A stretch of DNA of 64,000 nt from Paenibacillus auburnensis. Lineage in GTDB: Bacteria; Bacillota; Bacilli; Paenibacillales; Paenibacillaceae. The notes below the pieces were generated by a model, which was not told the origin of the DNA, ran no database searches, and was given only the letters and a program-made list of their open reading frames with translations. Where the stretch lies: contig NZ_CAKMMG010000001.1 in NCBI RefSeq assembly GCF_927798115.1, forward strand, positions 930,001-994,000. Reading direction: 5' to 3'. Positions within the stretch are counted from its first letter, which is position 1, and every line of letters begins with the position of its first letter. Below are positions 15,668 through 24,054 of the stretch, in pieces. Both the position numbers and the translations under genes were made by a program.

Positions 15668-16453
15668 GTGGATATACTGCTTTTAATCATAATGGTATTG
15701 CTTGGTCTGGTCGGTTCTTTCTTTTCCGGATTGCTAGGGATTGGTGGAGCGATTATTAATTACCCGCTACTTTTATATGTACCCTCTCTTTTTGGGGTAG
15801 CTCATTTCTCCGCCCATGAAGTGTCATCGATTAGCATGTTCCAAGTGTTTTTCGCTTCGCTTGCAGGAGTCATTGCTTTTCGCCGAAAAAAGACTAATGG
15901 GGCTGTTGTTCATAAGGGTCTAGTTGTATATATGGGGAGCAGCATTCTCATGGGCAGCCTAGCTGGTGGATATATTTCGGGGCTACTAAATGGGGAAGTG
16001 ATCAACTTGATTTACGGTATCCTTGCAGTACTCGCGGTTATCCTCATGCTTATCCCGAGAAAAGGAAGCGAAGAACAGCCTTATCATCTAACATTCAATA
16101 AAGTCATTGCAATAGCCGCGGCTATATTGGTAGGTATTGTTTCAGGAATCGTAGGAGCAGGCGGCGCATTTATTCTTATTCCTATTATGCTTACTGTTCT
16201 CAAAATACCCACTCGTACAACCATTGCATCCTCGCTTGCTATCGTCTTTATTTCCGCAATTGGCGGGTTAATCGGTAAAATCTCGGCTGGGGGTATTCCT
16301 TTGGAACCTACAATCTACACTGTAATCGGGAGTCTGCTGGGTGCACCACTTGGATCCAAGATAAGCTCCAAAATGAATGTTAATGTGCTGCGGTACGGAT
16401 TAGTTGTCTTAATTTCCCTTACGGCAGTAAAGGTTTGGTCTTCCATTTTATAA
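15668..16453 (+). CDS. tauE: TauE/SafE-family sulfite exporter
   Basis: 261 residues, GTG start after AAGGTGGGAG. About eight membrane helices in two halves; each half opens with the TauE/SafE repeat mark (SGLLGIGGAIINYPLLLY and GIVGAGGAFILIPIMLTVL). In cst-type operons this exporter removes sulfite made by the persulfide dioxygenase; that role fits here but is inferred from context. It ends 110 bp before cstR and lies upstream of the second CstR operator. Confidence 0.9.
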   Translation: MDILLLIIMVLLGLVGSFFSGLLGIGGAIINYPLLLYVPSLFGVAHFSAHEVSSISMFQVFFASLAGVIAFRRKKTNGAVVHKGLVVYMGSSILMGSLAGGYISGLLNGEVINLIYGILAVLAVILMLIPRKGSEEQPYHLTFNKVIAIAAAILVGIVSGIVGAGGAFILIPIMLTVLKIPTRTTIASSLAIVFISAIGGLIGKISAGGIPLEPTIYTVIGSLLGAPLGSKISSKMNVNVLRYGLVVLISLTAVKVWSSIL

Positions 16454-16477
16454 CCACCTGTAATAAATATTTAAGAT

Positions 16478-16519
16478 TTGTATAAAAGATTTTTCATGAT
16501 ATAATACCTATAGGGGTAT
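16478..16519 (+). promoter_or_regulatory. cstR promoter with overlapping CstR-type operator 2
   Basis: A -35-like TTGTAT (16478), 16-bp spacer and TATAAT (16500-16505). The operator ATACCTATAGGGGTAT (16504-16519) overlaps the -10 end. Its reverse complement differs from operator 1 at one position. This predicts autoregulation of cstR and the genes after it. Confidence 0.75.
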
Positions 16520-16563
16520 GTGTATTTAGTAAGATGATATAAGTAGAAAGGTGATGATTTATA

Positions 16564-16833
16564 ATGGATTACAATTATCCGGATGAAATGAAAACACGCT
16601 TACGCAGAATCGAGGGCCAGGTTCGTGGTGTGCTGCGAATGATGGAAGAAGGAAAGCCGTGCAAAGAAGTTGTCGCTCAATTGTCTGCCGTACGCAATGC
16701 ATCCGATAAAGCCATTGCCCAAATCGTCGCAGAGAATCTACATCAATGTATTTTAGCTGAACAAGGTGAGGGTAACCAAAATACCGAGAAAATGGTCAAG
16801 GAAGCCATCGCGCTTCTAGTAAAAAGTCATTAA
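16564..16833 (+). CDS. cstR: CstR (persulfide-sensing CsoR-family repressor)
   Basis: 89 residues with the CsoR-family helical bundle (LRRIEGQVRGVLRMMEEG). Two Cys are kept, in GKPCKEV and NLHQCI. In copper-sensing CsoR a His sits four residues before the second Cys; here that position is Asn, so the Cu(I) site is incomplete and the dithiol arrangement is that of CstR, which senses persulfides and polysulfides by forming di- or trisulfide crosslinks. ATG after AAAGGTGATG. The operator upstream and the rhodanese genes downstream support the assignment. Confidence 0.9.
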   Translation: MDYNYPDEMKTRLRRIEGQVRGVLRMMEEGKPCKEVVAQLSAVRNASDKAIAQIVAENLHQCILAEQGEGNQNTEKMVKEAIALLVKSH

Positions 16834-16878
16834 CGGATAGCTATAACATAAATAATAAAAAATAAAGGAGAGATTAAC

Positions 16879-17196
16879 ATGGCATTCAAAATTTCAAAAG
16901 TAATCACACCCCAGAAGGTAGCAGCACAGCTCAAGAATGGGGAGTCTCTTAAATTGCTCGATGTTCGTGAACCTGGAGAATGGGCAGAGGGACATATTGC
17001 AGGTGCCAAGCATATTCCGCTTGGACTACTGTTGGAACGGCAACAGGAGCTCGATCCCGCACAAGAAACCATTGTCATCTGTCGAAGCGGAAGCCGGAGC
17101 GGTCTGGCTTGCGAACTGCTGACTGAAAAAGGATTTAATGTTGTGAACATGACCGGTGGGCTTAATGCCTGGACGGATAAATTGGTTCGTGATTAA
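16879..17196 (+). CDS. Single-domain rhodanese
   Basis: 105 residues, ATG after AAAGGAGAG. A complete rhodanese fold with LLDVREPGEWAEGHIAGAKH and active loop CRSGSRSG, so catalytically competent. Soluble, cytoplasmic, with no signal peptide. Lies 45 bp after cstR in the same transcript. Likely substrate: thiosulfate, persulfide or polysulfide sulfur. Confidence 0.92.
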   Translation: MAFKISKVITPQKVAAQLKNGESLKLLDVREPGEWAEGHIAGAKHIPLGLLLERQQELDPAQETIVICRSGSRSGLACELLTEKGFNVVNMTGGLNAWTDKLVRD

Positions 17197-17266
17197 GCCT
17201 TACAGGACAGTCAGTAACTAGAGGCATCTTCAGCTGCTGCAGCACAATTGAAAGGACTGGATCAAC

Positions 17267-17689
17267 ATGATAACACTTTTGTACTTTTTGACTGGGGCAG
17301 TGGTCTTATGGTATTTGCGCCTACTATGGCCCGTTCGTTCACTTTCCTATATTAGTGTTCATAACTGGGTCCAAGCTAAGGAAAGTTTAAATTTGAAAAT
17401 GCTCGATGTCAGGGATGCTTCGGATTATTTGGAAGGACATATTTCCGGCTCGATAAATATATCTTTAGGGCGTCTTCCTTATGTATGGCAACACGATCTA
17501 TTTCCTGATGATAATATACTAATTCTGTCCAACAATTGGTACCAAAGCAATAAAGCAGCAAGAATCCTCCGTAAGCATGGATTCCGTAGTTTGTTCACAA
17601 TACAAGGCAATGTTTGGTCTGCACAATCATGCTTTCAAAAAACACCACCAAAAGGAGGAAGACATTGTGGACACAGGCTCAATCATTAA
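17267..17689 (+). CDS. Membrane-anchored rhodanese-like protein lacking the active Cys
   Basis: 140 residues. An N-terminal membrane helix (LLYFLTGAVVLWYLRLLWPV) is followed by a rhodanese fold (MLDVRDASDYLEGHISGSIN). At the place of the CRxGxR loop the sequence is ILSNNWYQSN, so the catalytic Cys is absent. It may bind persulfide donors or scaffold the next protein rather than catalyse transfer. ATG follows GAAAGGACTGGATCAAC. Its 3' end overlaps the next gene by 23 bp, pointing to translational coupling with a homologous membrane rhodanese that does have the Cys. Confidence 0.78.
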   Translation: MITLLYFLTGAVVLWYLRLLWPVRSLSYISVHNWVQAKESLNLKMLDVRDASDYLEGHISGSINISLGRLPYVWQHDLFPDDNILILSNNWYQSNKAARILRKHGFRSLFTIQGNVWSAQSCFQKTPPKGGRHCGHRLNH

Positions 17690-18053
17690 CATTGCAGTGA
17701 TTGTATTGTTGCTCTGGTTTGTTTATTCCCGTATAAGACCGGCTAAAGGATTAAAGGCATTGAGCGCTGAAGAATTCCAAAATATGATGGAGGGCAATGA
17801 GAAACGGATGCTCATAGATGTACGGGAGCCGGGAGAGTATAAGACTGGGTATATCAACGGTGCGAAGAACATCCCCTTATCCCAACTGTCTGGACGTTTA
17901 GGGGAAATACCAAAGGATAAAGCTGTTTTTTTATACTGCCGCAGTGGTATGCGAAGTAAAAATGCGGCAAGAATTCTGCTGAAAAATGGTCATACAGGGC
18001 TTGTTCACCTGCAGGGGAGCTTGAGCGCCTGGAGCGGTAAGCTGAGACGTTGA
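17667..18053 (+). CDS. Membrane-anchored rhodanese
   Basis: 128 residues from the GTG at 17667, which follows AAAGGAGG at 9 bases; a longer frame from 17577 overlaps the previous gene and has no binding site. An N-terminal helix (INIAVIVLLLWFVYSR) anchors a complete rhodanese domain with LIDVREPGEYKTGYINGAKN and active loop CRSGMRS. It overlaps the inactive paralogue upstream, so the pair could work together at the membrane. Confidence 0.88.
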   Translation: MDTGSIINIAVIVLLLWFVYSRIRPAKGLKALSAEEFQNMMEGNEKRMLIDVREPGEYKTGYINGAKNIPLSQLSGRLGEIPKDKAVFLYCRSGMRSKNAARILLKNGHTGLVHLQGSLSAWSGKLRR

Positions 18054-18125
18054 TAAGGGATTCAGCCCTTTAGGACCTCACTATGTTCTGATCTCATAAG
18101 AATGATAAGAGGAGGATGAAGTATC

Positions 18126-18509
18126 ATGTTCCATTATACTGTTGAAACAACCAAATCACCTGAACAAGCGATCTTAGCTCTTACAGAAAACCTGAAGGCA
18201 GAGAAGTTTGGCGTTCTTTGGCAGATGGATATGAAGGAGAAACTTCACGAAAAAGGCGTCGATCTTGAGATGACCTATTATATCATGGAGGTTTGTAATC
18301 CGGTCGAAGCGAAGCGCGTGTTGTCCGAAAATGCTCTCGTTGGTTATTTTCTTCCTTGTAAGGTAGTGGTGTATGAAGAAAACGGAACTACCAAGATCGG
18401 ATTGCCGAAACCAACAAGTCTCATTGGCCTTGTAGAAAATGACAAGTTAATTTCCATCGCGTCCGATATCGAGAAGCGCCTTATCGCATGTGTGGATAAA
18501 AGTCAGTAA
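18126..18509 (+). CDS. DUF302-family protein
   Basis: 127 residues, ATG after GAGGAGGATGAAG. The typical DUF302 layout is seen: an N-terminal strand (FHYTVETTKSPEQAILAL), FGVLWQMDMKEKLHEKG, then CNPVEAKRVLSENALVGYFLPCKVVV with the paired Cys that recur in this family. DUF302 proteins are often found with sulfur-metabolism and thiol genes; function is not established. Last gene of the cstR operon, followed by the terminator-like repeat. Confidence 0.85.
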   Translation: MFHYTVETTKSPEQAILALTENLKAEKFGVLWQMDMKEKLHEKGVDLEMTYYIMEVCNPVEAKRVLSENALVGYFLPCKVVVYEENGTTKIGLPKPTSLIGLVENDKLISIASDIEKRLIACVDKSQ

Positions 18510-18521
18510 TGTTCATATTAA

Positions 18522-18572
18522 CTACTGCCTAGTACCAGTTGGTACTGGGCTTGTTTTTTATTAGCTTAATGG
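18522..18572 (+). repeat. Dispersed terminator-like repeat, copy 2
   Basis: Same block as 473-533: CTACTGCCTAGTACCAG, TTGGTACTGGGCTT, then TTTTTTATT and GCTTAATGGA. Here it sits 12 bp after the DUF302 stop and is well placed as the intrinsic terminator of the cstR operon. Confidence 0.75.
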
Positions 18573-18602
18573 AAATGAGAGGTGAGTGGTGATGAGTAAT
18601 CT

Positions 18603-18908
18603 TTAATCAATCACTTCCAAAAACTGTATTTGCGGAAATAAAACTTTAATCAGCTCGACAGCCTGCGGATCCTTGATTTGGTAGATAACTTTTAATCCTT
18701 TTCTGGACCCCTCAATGATGCCGGCACTACGCAGCTTCTGTAAGTGCATTGACAAGGTGGATTGAGGAAGCTCCAAGCAGTTTTGCATTTCGGTCACATT
18801 ACAGCTTTTTTTCTCTATCAACCCTTGAATAATACAAAGGCGAACAGGGTGCGCGATGATTTTAAGCCATTCCGCTTTTCTAATATAGTGTTCTTCCATA
18901 AAGTTCAC
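18603..18908 (-). CDS. ArsR-family repressor (thiol/persulfide-type)
   Basis: 101 residues. Winged helix with the recognition helix LPQSTLSMHLQKLRSAGIIE. Cys residues lie in HPVRLCII, KSCNVTEM and NCLEL; none lies in the last helix, so the two-Cys arrangement described for SqrR/BigR-type sensors is not complete. It is the nearest relative of the decayed ArsR at 12368, and both genes have the same AT-rich block upstream, so it probably also controls cdr in trans (inference). A start at the internal ATG of MEEHYIRKAE is also possible. Convergent to the cstR operon. Confidence 0.85.
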   Translation of the reverse strand: MNFMEEHYIRKAEWLKIIAHPVRLCIIQGLIEKKSCNVTEMQNCLELPQSTLSMHLQKLRSAGIIEGSRKGLKVIYQIKDPQAVELIKVLFPQIQFLEVID

Positions 18909-18929
18909 TTCCTTATTGGTTTAGTCTTA

Positions 18930-18962
18930 CATTATAACATCATGATATTGAGATATAAATAC
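18930..18962 (-). promoter_or_regulatory. Candidate ArsR operator/promoter, copy 2
   Basis: CATTATAACATCATGATATT then GAGATATAAATAC, matching 12643-12682 upstream of the arsR pseudogene and cdr. AT-rich with an ATATCATGATAT-like inverted core. Confidence 0.5.
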
Positions 18963-19065
18963 TACCTAATGATAGCAATATCATCGCGTGGCTCAAAATT
19001 GAGGAGGCGCCAGAACCGTTTTATTGGTTACGTAGAGTATAATCATAGTATATAACTCCATACTA

Positions 19066-19116
19066 ATAAAAGGCTGAACCCAAAGTCATAACCATGACTT
19101 AGGCTCAGCCTTTTAA
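19066..19116. terminator. Intrinsic terminator (minus-strand SUFU gene)
   Basis: Long hairpin: AAAGGCTGA ... TCAGCCTTTT outer arms with an inner AAGTCAT / ATGACTT stem. T-rich on both sides. Confidence 0.75.
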
Positions 19117-19145
19117 AGCTGTGTCAAACCCGTTAAACCGGGCAG

Positions 19146-19889
19146 TTATTTACAAGCATTGAGTCTATTCGGATTCAGAACGAGAAAATCACCGGGCAGC
19201 TCGGACAGCTTGGCAATCAGTTCATCCATACCGGACTCCAGTTTGAATTCCATTTCCTCCCGGTAAAGCGGAACCAAGAAATAAACCTGAATCTGATTTC
19301 CATCATTCGTATGGACTGTGCTGACCTCTTCCGGCAGAGCAAACAGGACCACACCAGACAGCTCAGTGTTTGGCGCATATGGCTCGTAATCCTCCGTATT
19401 GGGAATGGTATGCCCGTATCCAAGCCACGTTTGATACATATGCGGGAACCGGGCAAGCATCTTCATCAGCCGGATAGGCCAGTAGTTCTCTTCCGCTTCA
19501 AAATCCTCTTGTGTAAGCGGCCAGTCCGCCGGCAAAAATATCATCAGCTCCGCCCGTTCAAGATGCTTGTACTCTTCACGGATCTCCTGGGGGAGGGTCA
19601 TAGGCAGATCGCTCATCCCATTGGTGTATAGCACTCGGTATGGCTCGTCAGGTGTAGCTTCCATAATGTTCACATCAATATGTACGATGTCTGAAATCAG
19701 TTCATGAAACACGCCGGTTTCCCGGTTTGGAAAGACTTTATTAAAATGTTCGTTTAATTCTTCCATGTACAAAATTTCGGAGGGAGGCGTAAGCTGTCGC
19801 TCATCTGGAGCGTCATAGCCGTAAATTGTGGTGCCGTCTTCCGATTTGCCCATTTCTTTGCCGCCAAACAGTTTTTTGAAAAAGTTCAT
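19146..19889 (-). CDS. Suppressor-of-fused (SUFU) domain protein
   Basis: 247 residues from the ATG at 19889 (GAGGAG upstream); a 38-residue longer reading has no site. After a short basic start (MNFFKKLFGGKEM) comes the bacterial SUFU-like domain: HIDVNIMEATPDEPYRVLYT, GMSDLPMTLP and ERAELMIFLPADWPL, ending with LIPLYREE-like and LNPNR segments. Bacterial SUFU-domain proteins are often linked to polymorphic-toxin immunity or stress response, but no toxin gene is nearby. Function unknown. Confidence 0.82.
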   Translation of the reverse strand: MNFFKKLFGGKEMGKSEDGTTIYGYDAPDERQLTPPSEILYMEELNEHFNKVFPNRETGVFHELISDIVHIDVNIMEATPDEPYRVLYTNGMSDLPMTLPQEIREEYKHLERAELMIFLPADWPLTQEDFEAEENYWPIRLMKMLARFPHMYQTWLGYGHTIPNTEDYEPYAPNTELSGVVLFALPEEVSTVHTNDGNQIQVYFLVPLYREEMEFKLESGMDELIAKLSELPGDFLVLNPNRLNACK

Positions 19890-19993
19890 GTCTTTGCGCT
19901 CCTCTGTACGGGTTTTGAATTTACGAGCGAAATATAGAAAGCTGCGATAACTTCCTGATTCTAGGAGGTTCGAACCCCCTCTTGGAAGTATAA

Positions 19994-20019
19994 CAAAAGG
20001 CATCGCCCCGGAGCGATGG
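19994..20019 (-). terminator. Short hairpin upstream of the SUFU gene
   Basis: CATCGC / GCGATG stem with a 6-base loop followed on the minus strand by CCTTTTGTTAT. It could end an upstream minus-strand transcript or act as a leader attenuator. Confidence 0.35.
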
Positions 20020-20023
20020 GTCT

Positions 20024-20713
20024 ATCGATTCGAATTGCCCGGGATATCCATGCAAAAATGGGACATCTGGGCTTGAGCAGGAGGCCGTAAATCTCGATTG
20101 CGTCCGAACAGGGGGTCTGTTGGATTAATACGGATCTTACTCTATGTACCTATTTAGTACATTAGGATACTCTCTTGATGTTGACGTAAGTGCTAGACAG
20201 TTCAAAATATATAAGAGTATTAACAAACCCGTCAGGCTTACGTTTGTAAAATCACAGGATTAGAATATCTACTTATAAATGGAATAAAATGGTTGATCTT
20301 ACCTTATCATGCATTGTACAATTTGTAATGAGACTGATGATCATTATGGCAATCTTTAATCTAACTAATAAAAACTGGCCCTACCTATATTTACAACATT
20401 GAGCTCTACTGGGAAGTATGGGGAGATAGCATTTCTGTGCCAAGCTAACGCTCATCTTTAAAGACTAGACAAAGACAAGAGAGATCGTAGTGTGTAATGC
20501 AGGGTTTAAGAGACGGAGTCTGGAGATCTGCTAAAAAGCGAGGCCTATGCCGATCGTCCTGCTTTCTTGCACTGATGTTAAGTCTATATACTTAGACATA
20601 AAAGCGCAGTCGATCATTCAAGGCATTGCTGAGATTAAGCAGATTGAACGTGGATAGGGACAATTAACGAGCTAATTTACATAAATCTAAATATATACTT
20701 GTGAGGTATGCGT
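20024..20713. other. Gene-poor stretch between SUFU and PBP genes
   Basis: About 690 bp with no complete gene that I can support. It includes the possible remnant at 20547-20657 and the promoter region of the PBP gene. No transposon ends, tRNA or riboswitch recognised. Confidence 0.4.
20547..20657 (+). pseudogene. Possible short gene remnant
   Basis: A 36-codon frame reading MPIVLLSCTDVKSIYLDIKA then QSIIQGIAEIKQIERG looks protein-like but lacks a good ribosome binding site (GCGAGG only 3 bases away). Unrecognised; it may be the tail of a lost gene. Confidence 0.22.
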
Positions 20714-22951
20714 ATGGTAAAGAGAATAAAACTTCGCACGCTGTTTATAGGAGGGTGTATTACCCTCTTTTTTCTTGTTTTGCTCGGCAGAGTATTCTGG
20801 ATTCAGGTGCTGGAAAGGGATTTCTGGCAATCCATGGCCATAGAGCAAAGGGCCCATACTTCGGTGATTAAAGCGGTGCGTGGCATGATCGAGGACCGCA
20901 ACGGCAAGGTGCTCGCTAGCGATATACCAGCCTACACAGTAGTGGTTAATCCAGAAGCGATTGCCGCGCTCGGCATAGGGGATGAAGTTATTATCGGCCT
21001 GCATGAGCTGCTCGGCAAACCGGAGGATGAGCTTAAGGTAATCGTGGAAGCTAAGGATAAAAACGGAAAGTATCTGAAGAACCGGGAGATACGCAATGAA
21101 GGCTGGAAGTTAGACCAGGAGATGCGCGACAAGGTCAATGAGTTCATAGAGAAACTGAAGGATGAACATGACACTCTTGAGACGGGCATCGGCCTGATCA
21201 GAGAGCAGAAACGCTACTATCCTCAACAAACTCTGGCTGCACATATTTTGGGTTATACGGACCGCGACGGTAATGCGGTGATGGGACTCGAGAAGTATTT
21301 TGACAATCAGCTTAAGGGTGAAAATGGTGAGCTAATCTACCAGAGTGACGGCAAAGGCATCAAGCTACCCGACTCAAAGGATACATATCAGCCGGTTGTT
21401 AATGGAAGTGATTTCAAGCTTACAATTGATAGCACAATCCAGTATTATATCGAACAGGCAATGCAGAAGGCATATGAAGTATACAAGCCCAAGAGTATTA
21501 CGGTAATCGCTGCTGACCCGAGCACCATGGAAATATTGGGGCTGGCGAATATGCCTACCTTTAACCCGAATGAGTTCTGGAACTATGCCTCTGAACCTGG
21601 AGTATTCTTCAACCATGCGATCAAAACGAGATTTGAGCCAGGCTCCACGTTCAAGATAGTAACGCTTGCCGGAGCGGTGCAGGAGAAACTATTCGATCCA
21701 GACGCAACCTTTATGTCTGGTTCTATCCGCATTAAGGGGTACGGCAAGCTGTTGTATGATCAAAAGAGAAGCGGGTATGGCGAAATTTCCTATCTTGAAG
21801 GCGTGAAGCGTTCAAGTAACGTGGCATTCATCAAACTCGGTTATGAGATGCTCGGTACGGAAAGGCTATTGCAATACGTAAATGCCTTCGGATTTAACGA
21901 ACCTACCGGTATTGACCTGCCGGGCGAAATCAGTGGACTCGTTAATCCGACACCGAATAATGCTTCAGAGAACGCGACAATCGCATACGGGCACGGTAAA
22001 GTACAGGTGACTCCTATTCAGCAGCTAACCGCTATGGCGGCTATCGCTAATGGCGGTAAGTTGATGGTACCACATGTCGTCAAGGAAATTACTGACCCGA
22101 ATAATGGAAAGATAACTACGACCCAGCCAGAAGTGTTACGTCAGGTCATTTCTGAAGAGAGCGCTCGGGAAACTGGAAGTTATCTGGAGCAGGTAGTTGC
22201 GGATCAGGTCGTTGGTACTGGACGCCATGCTTATATTGAAGGCTACAGAGTAGCGGGCAAGACCGGAACGGCGATTAAACCTGATGGTAAGGGTGGATAT
22301 GATCGTGACAAGGTACACGCGTCCTTTCTAGGATATGCACCCGCTAATAATCCGAAGATTGTGATCTATGTCGGCATTGACGAGCCTGCTGATGCTGCTG
22401 GCGGTGGTGCTGCGGCGGGACCGGTGTTTAAAGATATCGTATCCAAGGTATTGCCATATTTGGGTGTGCCAAAAGTTACAACGAGCGATGGAGGCAGTAC
22501 TTCCGTATCCGTCAAGAATGCACCCTCCACACAGCACTCCGCACCAGATCTAGTCGAAAAATCGGTACAGGCGGCTAAGAAATTGCTCATTGATCAGGGC
22601 ATTGACTTTAAAACGATCGGAGGCGGAAACAACGTGGTCAGCCAGTATCCGGGGGCGGGCACCCTGCTTGCTTCGGGACAACGGATCTATTTGTTAAGTC
22701 AGCAGATTAACCAGGCATCTATTCCTGACCTACGGGGACAATCACTACGTGATGCTCTGGAGGTGCTCAATCTGCTAAAGGTCAAGATTTCCGTCGAAGG
22801 CGAAGGGTATATCATTGAGCAGACGGAATCAACCCAGAATGGAAAACGGCTAGTACATCTGAAGCTTAAACCGCGCAATGCATACGGCGAAGATATTCCA
22901 GAATCTATGGCGAAAGAGGAAGTTGTGGATGCAAGGGATAATGGAGGTTAG
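20714..22951 (+). CDS. Class B penicillin-binding protein (Pbp2B/SpoVD type) with two PASTA domains
   Basis: About 745 residues; ATG at 20714 with GTGAGG upstream. Short cytoplasmic N-terminus and one membrane helix (LFIGGCITLFFLVLLGRVFW), PBP dimerisation domain (about 50-215), then transpeptidase domain with SxxK (EPGSTFKIV, Ser about 310), SxN (KRSSNVAF) and KTGT (VAGKTGTAIKP). Two PASTA repeats follow (from about 615 and 675), as in B. subtilis Pbp2B; SpoVD has one. It crosslinks peptidoglycan in septum or spore cortex synthesis. It stands alone, outside any dcw cluster, so it is probably an accessory paralogue. Confidence 0.9.
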   Translation: MVKRIKLRTLFIGGCITLFFLVLLGRVFWIQVLERDFWQSMAIEQRAHTSVIKAVRGMIEDRNGKVLASDIPAYTVVVNPEAIAALGIGDEVIIGLHELLGKPEDELKVIVEAKDKNGKYLKNREIRNEGWKLDQEMRDKVNEFIEKLKDEHDTLETGIGLIREQKRYYPQQTLAAHILGYTDRDGNAVMGLEKYFDNQLKGENGELIYQSDGKGIKLPDSKDTYQPVVNGSDFKLTIDSTIQYYIEQAMQKAYEVYKPKSITVIAADPSTMEILGLANMPTFNPNEFWNYASEPGVFFNHAIKTRFEPGSTFKIVTLAGAVQEKLFDPDATFMSGSIRIKGYGKLLYDQKRSGYGEISYLEGVKRSSNVAFIKLGYEMLGTERLLQYVNAFGFNEPTGIDLPGEISGLVNPTPNNASENATIAYGHGKVQVTPIQQLTAMAAIANGGKLMVPHVVKEITDPNNGKITTTQPEVLRQVISEESARETGSYLEQVVADQVVGTGRHAYIEGYRVAGKTGTAIKPDGKGGYDRDKVHASFLGYAPANNPKIVIYVGIDEPADAAGGGAAAGPVFKDIVSKVLPYLGVPKVTTSDGGSTSVSVKNAPSTQHSAPDLVEKSVQAAKKLLIDQGIDFKTIGGGNNVVSQYPGAGTLLASGQRIYLLSQQINQASIPDLRGQSLRDALEVLNLLKVKISVEGEGYIIEQTESTQNGKRLVHLKLKPRNAYGEDIPESMAKEEVVDARDNGG

Positions 22952-23526
22952 CCGTCTGCTTTGCTAGTTAATGAAGTGAGCGAATGTCTGAAGAATTATG
23001 CTCTAAGCATCTTTAAATGAATAGACCTCAAAGTAAGTGTGTTGACGTATAAAGCAGTATGTAGCCTGCTTAAATTATTTTGCTAACATGCTGCATACAA
23101 ATTCTTGAACATAGAGAGCAGGAATTGCCGAATAAGCAAATATAAAAGACGAATCGGGGGAAATTTTTCATTTCACAGCCAATGGGTTTAAATGAAGTTG
23201 ATGAAAGCTGGCTTGAATATGGGTCAAATCCATCAATTGATTGCTAATGTCACATCTGAGATGCCAATGGTTTATGCACGAATGATTCAGAAAAATGGAT
23301 AAGTAAGAAACCTAGAGTTGATCTTGTTGAAGATCAGCTTTTTTTAATCCTAAGAGGGAATAGATACATATTCTTGTCCTTTAACGATATATGTTCTTGA
23401 CCTCAAATAAACCCAAATATAAGGGTGGATTTCGATCTATAGACATATGTACAAAATACGGGTTTTGTGAAGAAGTTGTCAGGAATGATATTGTACAGTC
23501 TGATTCACACTGATTTTCATTAGAAT
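22952..23526. other. Gene-poor stretch with a terminator
   Basis: No gene with good support. Two short overlapping frames near 23180-23300 (one begins MKLMKAGLNMGQIHQLIANV) may be remnants. A terminator is at 23314-23346. Confidence 0.35.
23314..23346 (+). terminator. Intrinsic terminator
   Basis: AGTTGATCTT / AAGATCAGCT stem (one G-U pair), GTTG loop and a T7 tail. It ends whatever plus-strand transcript crosses 22952-23314, possibly that of the PBP gene. Confidence 0.75.
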
Positions 23527-23879
23527 TTATTGTTCTTTAAGTTTTTTAATTATAGCTATTATTCGGTTGTTTTTTGTTTCTTCCTTTTTAGCAATTTCAA
23601 TATAATTGATCTGCTCTCGTTTAATGTAATCAGGCTGACTTAGAAATGTATCCAGCATGTGATGATCTTCAAGGTTTGTTATAAGGTAATCTGGCAAAAC
23701 AATATTTCGGTTATTCTCAGATTGTTTAAGACTTACATGGAGTTTGTCTCCGAGCTCTTTATGTACAGCTCTCCGGATAAATTCATTATATACAAAGTAA
23801 TGTCCATTTTAAAATAAGCAACTTTCCATTTCATTTTACCTTCCAGCATCTTGATCTCACTATCAAATTCATAGACCAT
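23527..23879 (-). pseudogene. Frameshifted YdeI/OmpD-associated-family gene
   Basis: An ATG at 23879 follows AGGGGTGATATTCAGT and opens MVYEFDSEIKMLEGKMKWKV, like the DUF1905 N-terminus of YdeI-type proteins. After about 31 residues the frame must shift to continue as NEFIRRAVHKELGDKLHVSL, then VLPDYLITNLEDHHMLDTFL and the diagnostic C-terminal IEIAKKEETKNNRII ... IKKLKEQ with stop. The original gene is therefore broken in the DUF1905 part, and some codons also seem lost. No intact reading of full length exists. Confidence 0.7.
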
Positions 23880-24054
23880 ACTGAATATCACCCCTTAGAA
23901 TAAGAAAGTTATTTTCTATATTACGCTAGAACTTTTCACCTTCTTCACTCCATTAACAAAATATGGAATATAGTGACTGTATTCTAGCTCTATATGAAAA
24001 AAACCTTCTCATTCTGGATAGAGCCTTTGGCAATCCTGTTTCTAAGATTGAGAA

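Noticed and set aside
19960-19985. tRNA-like GGTTCGAACC element
   Set aside because: Only a T-arm-like palindrome; no acceptor, D or anticodon arms could be folded around it.
20024-20713. Riboswitch or T-box leader before the PBP gene
   Set aside because: No conserved T-box or riboswitch core could be found; only random short hairpins.
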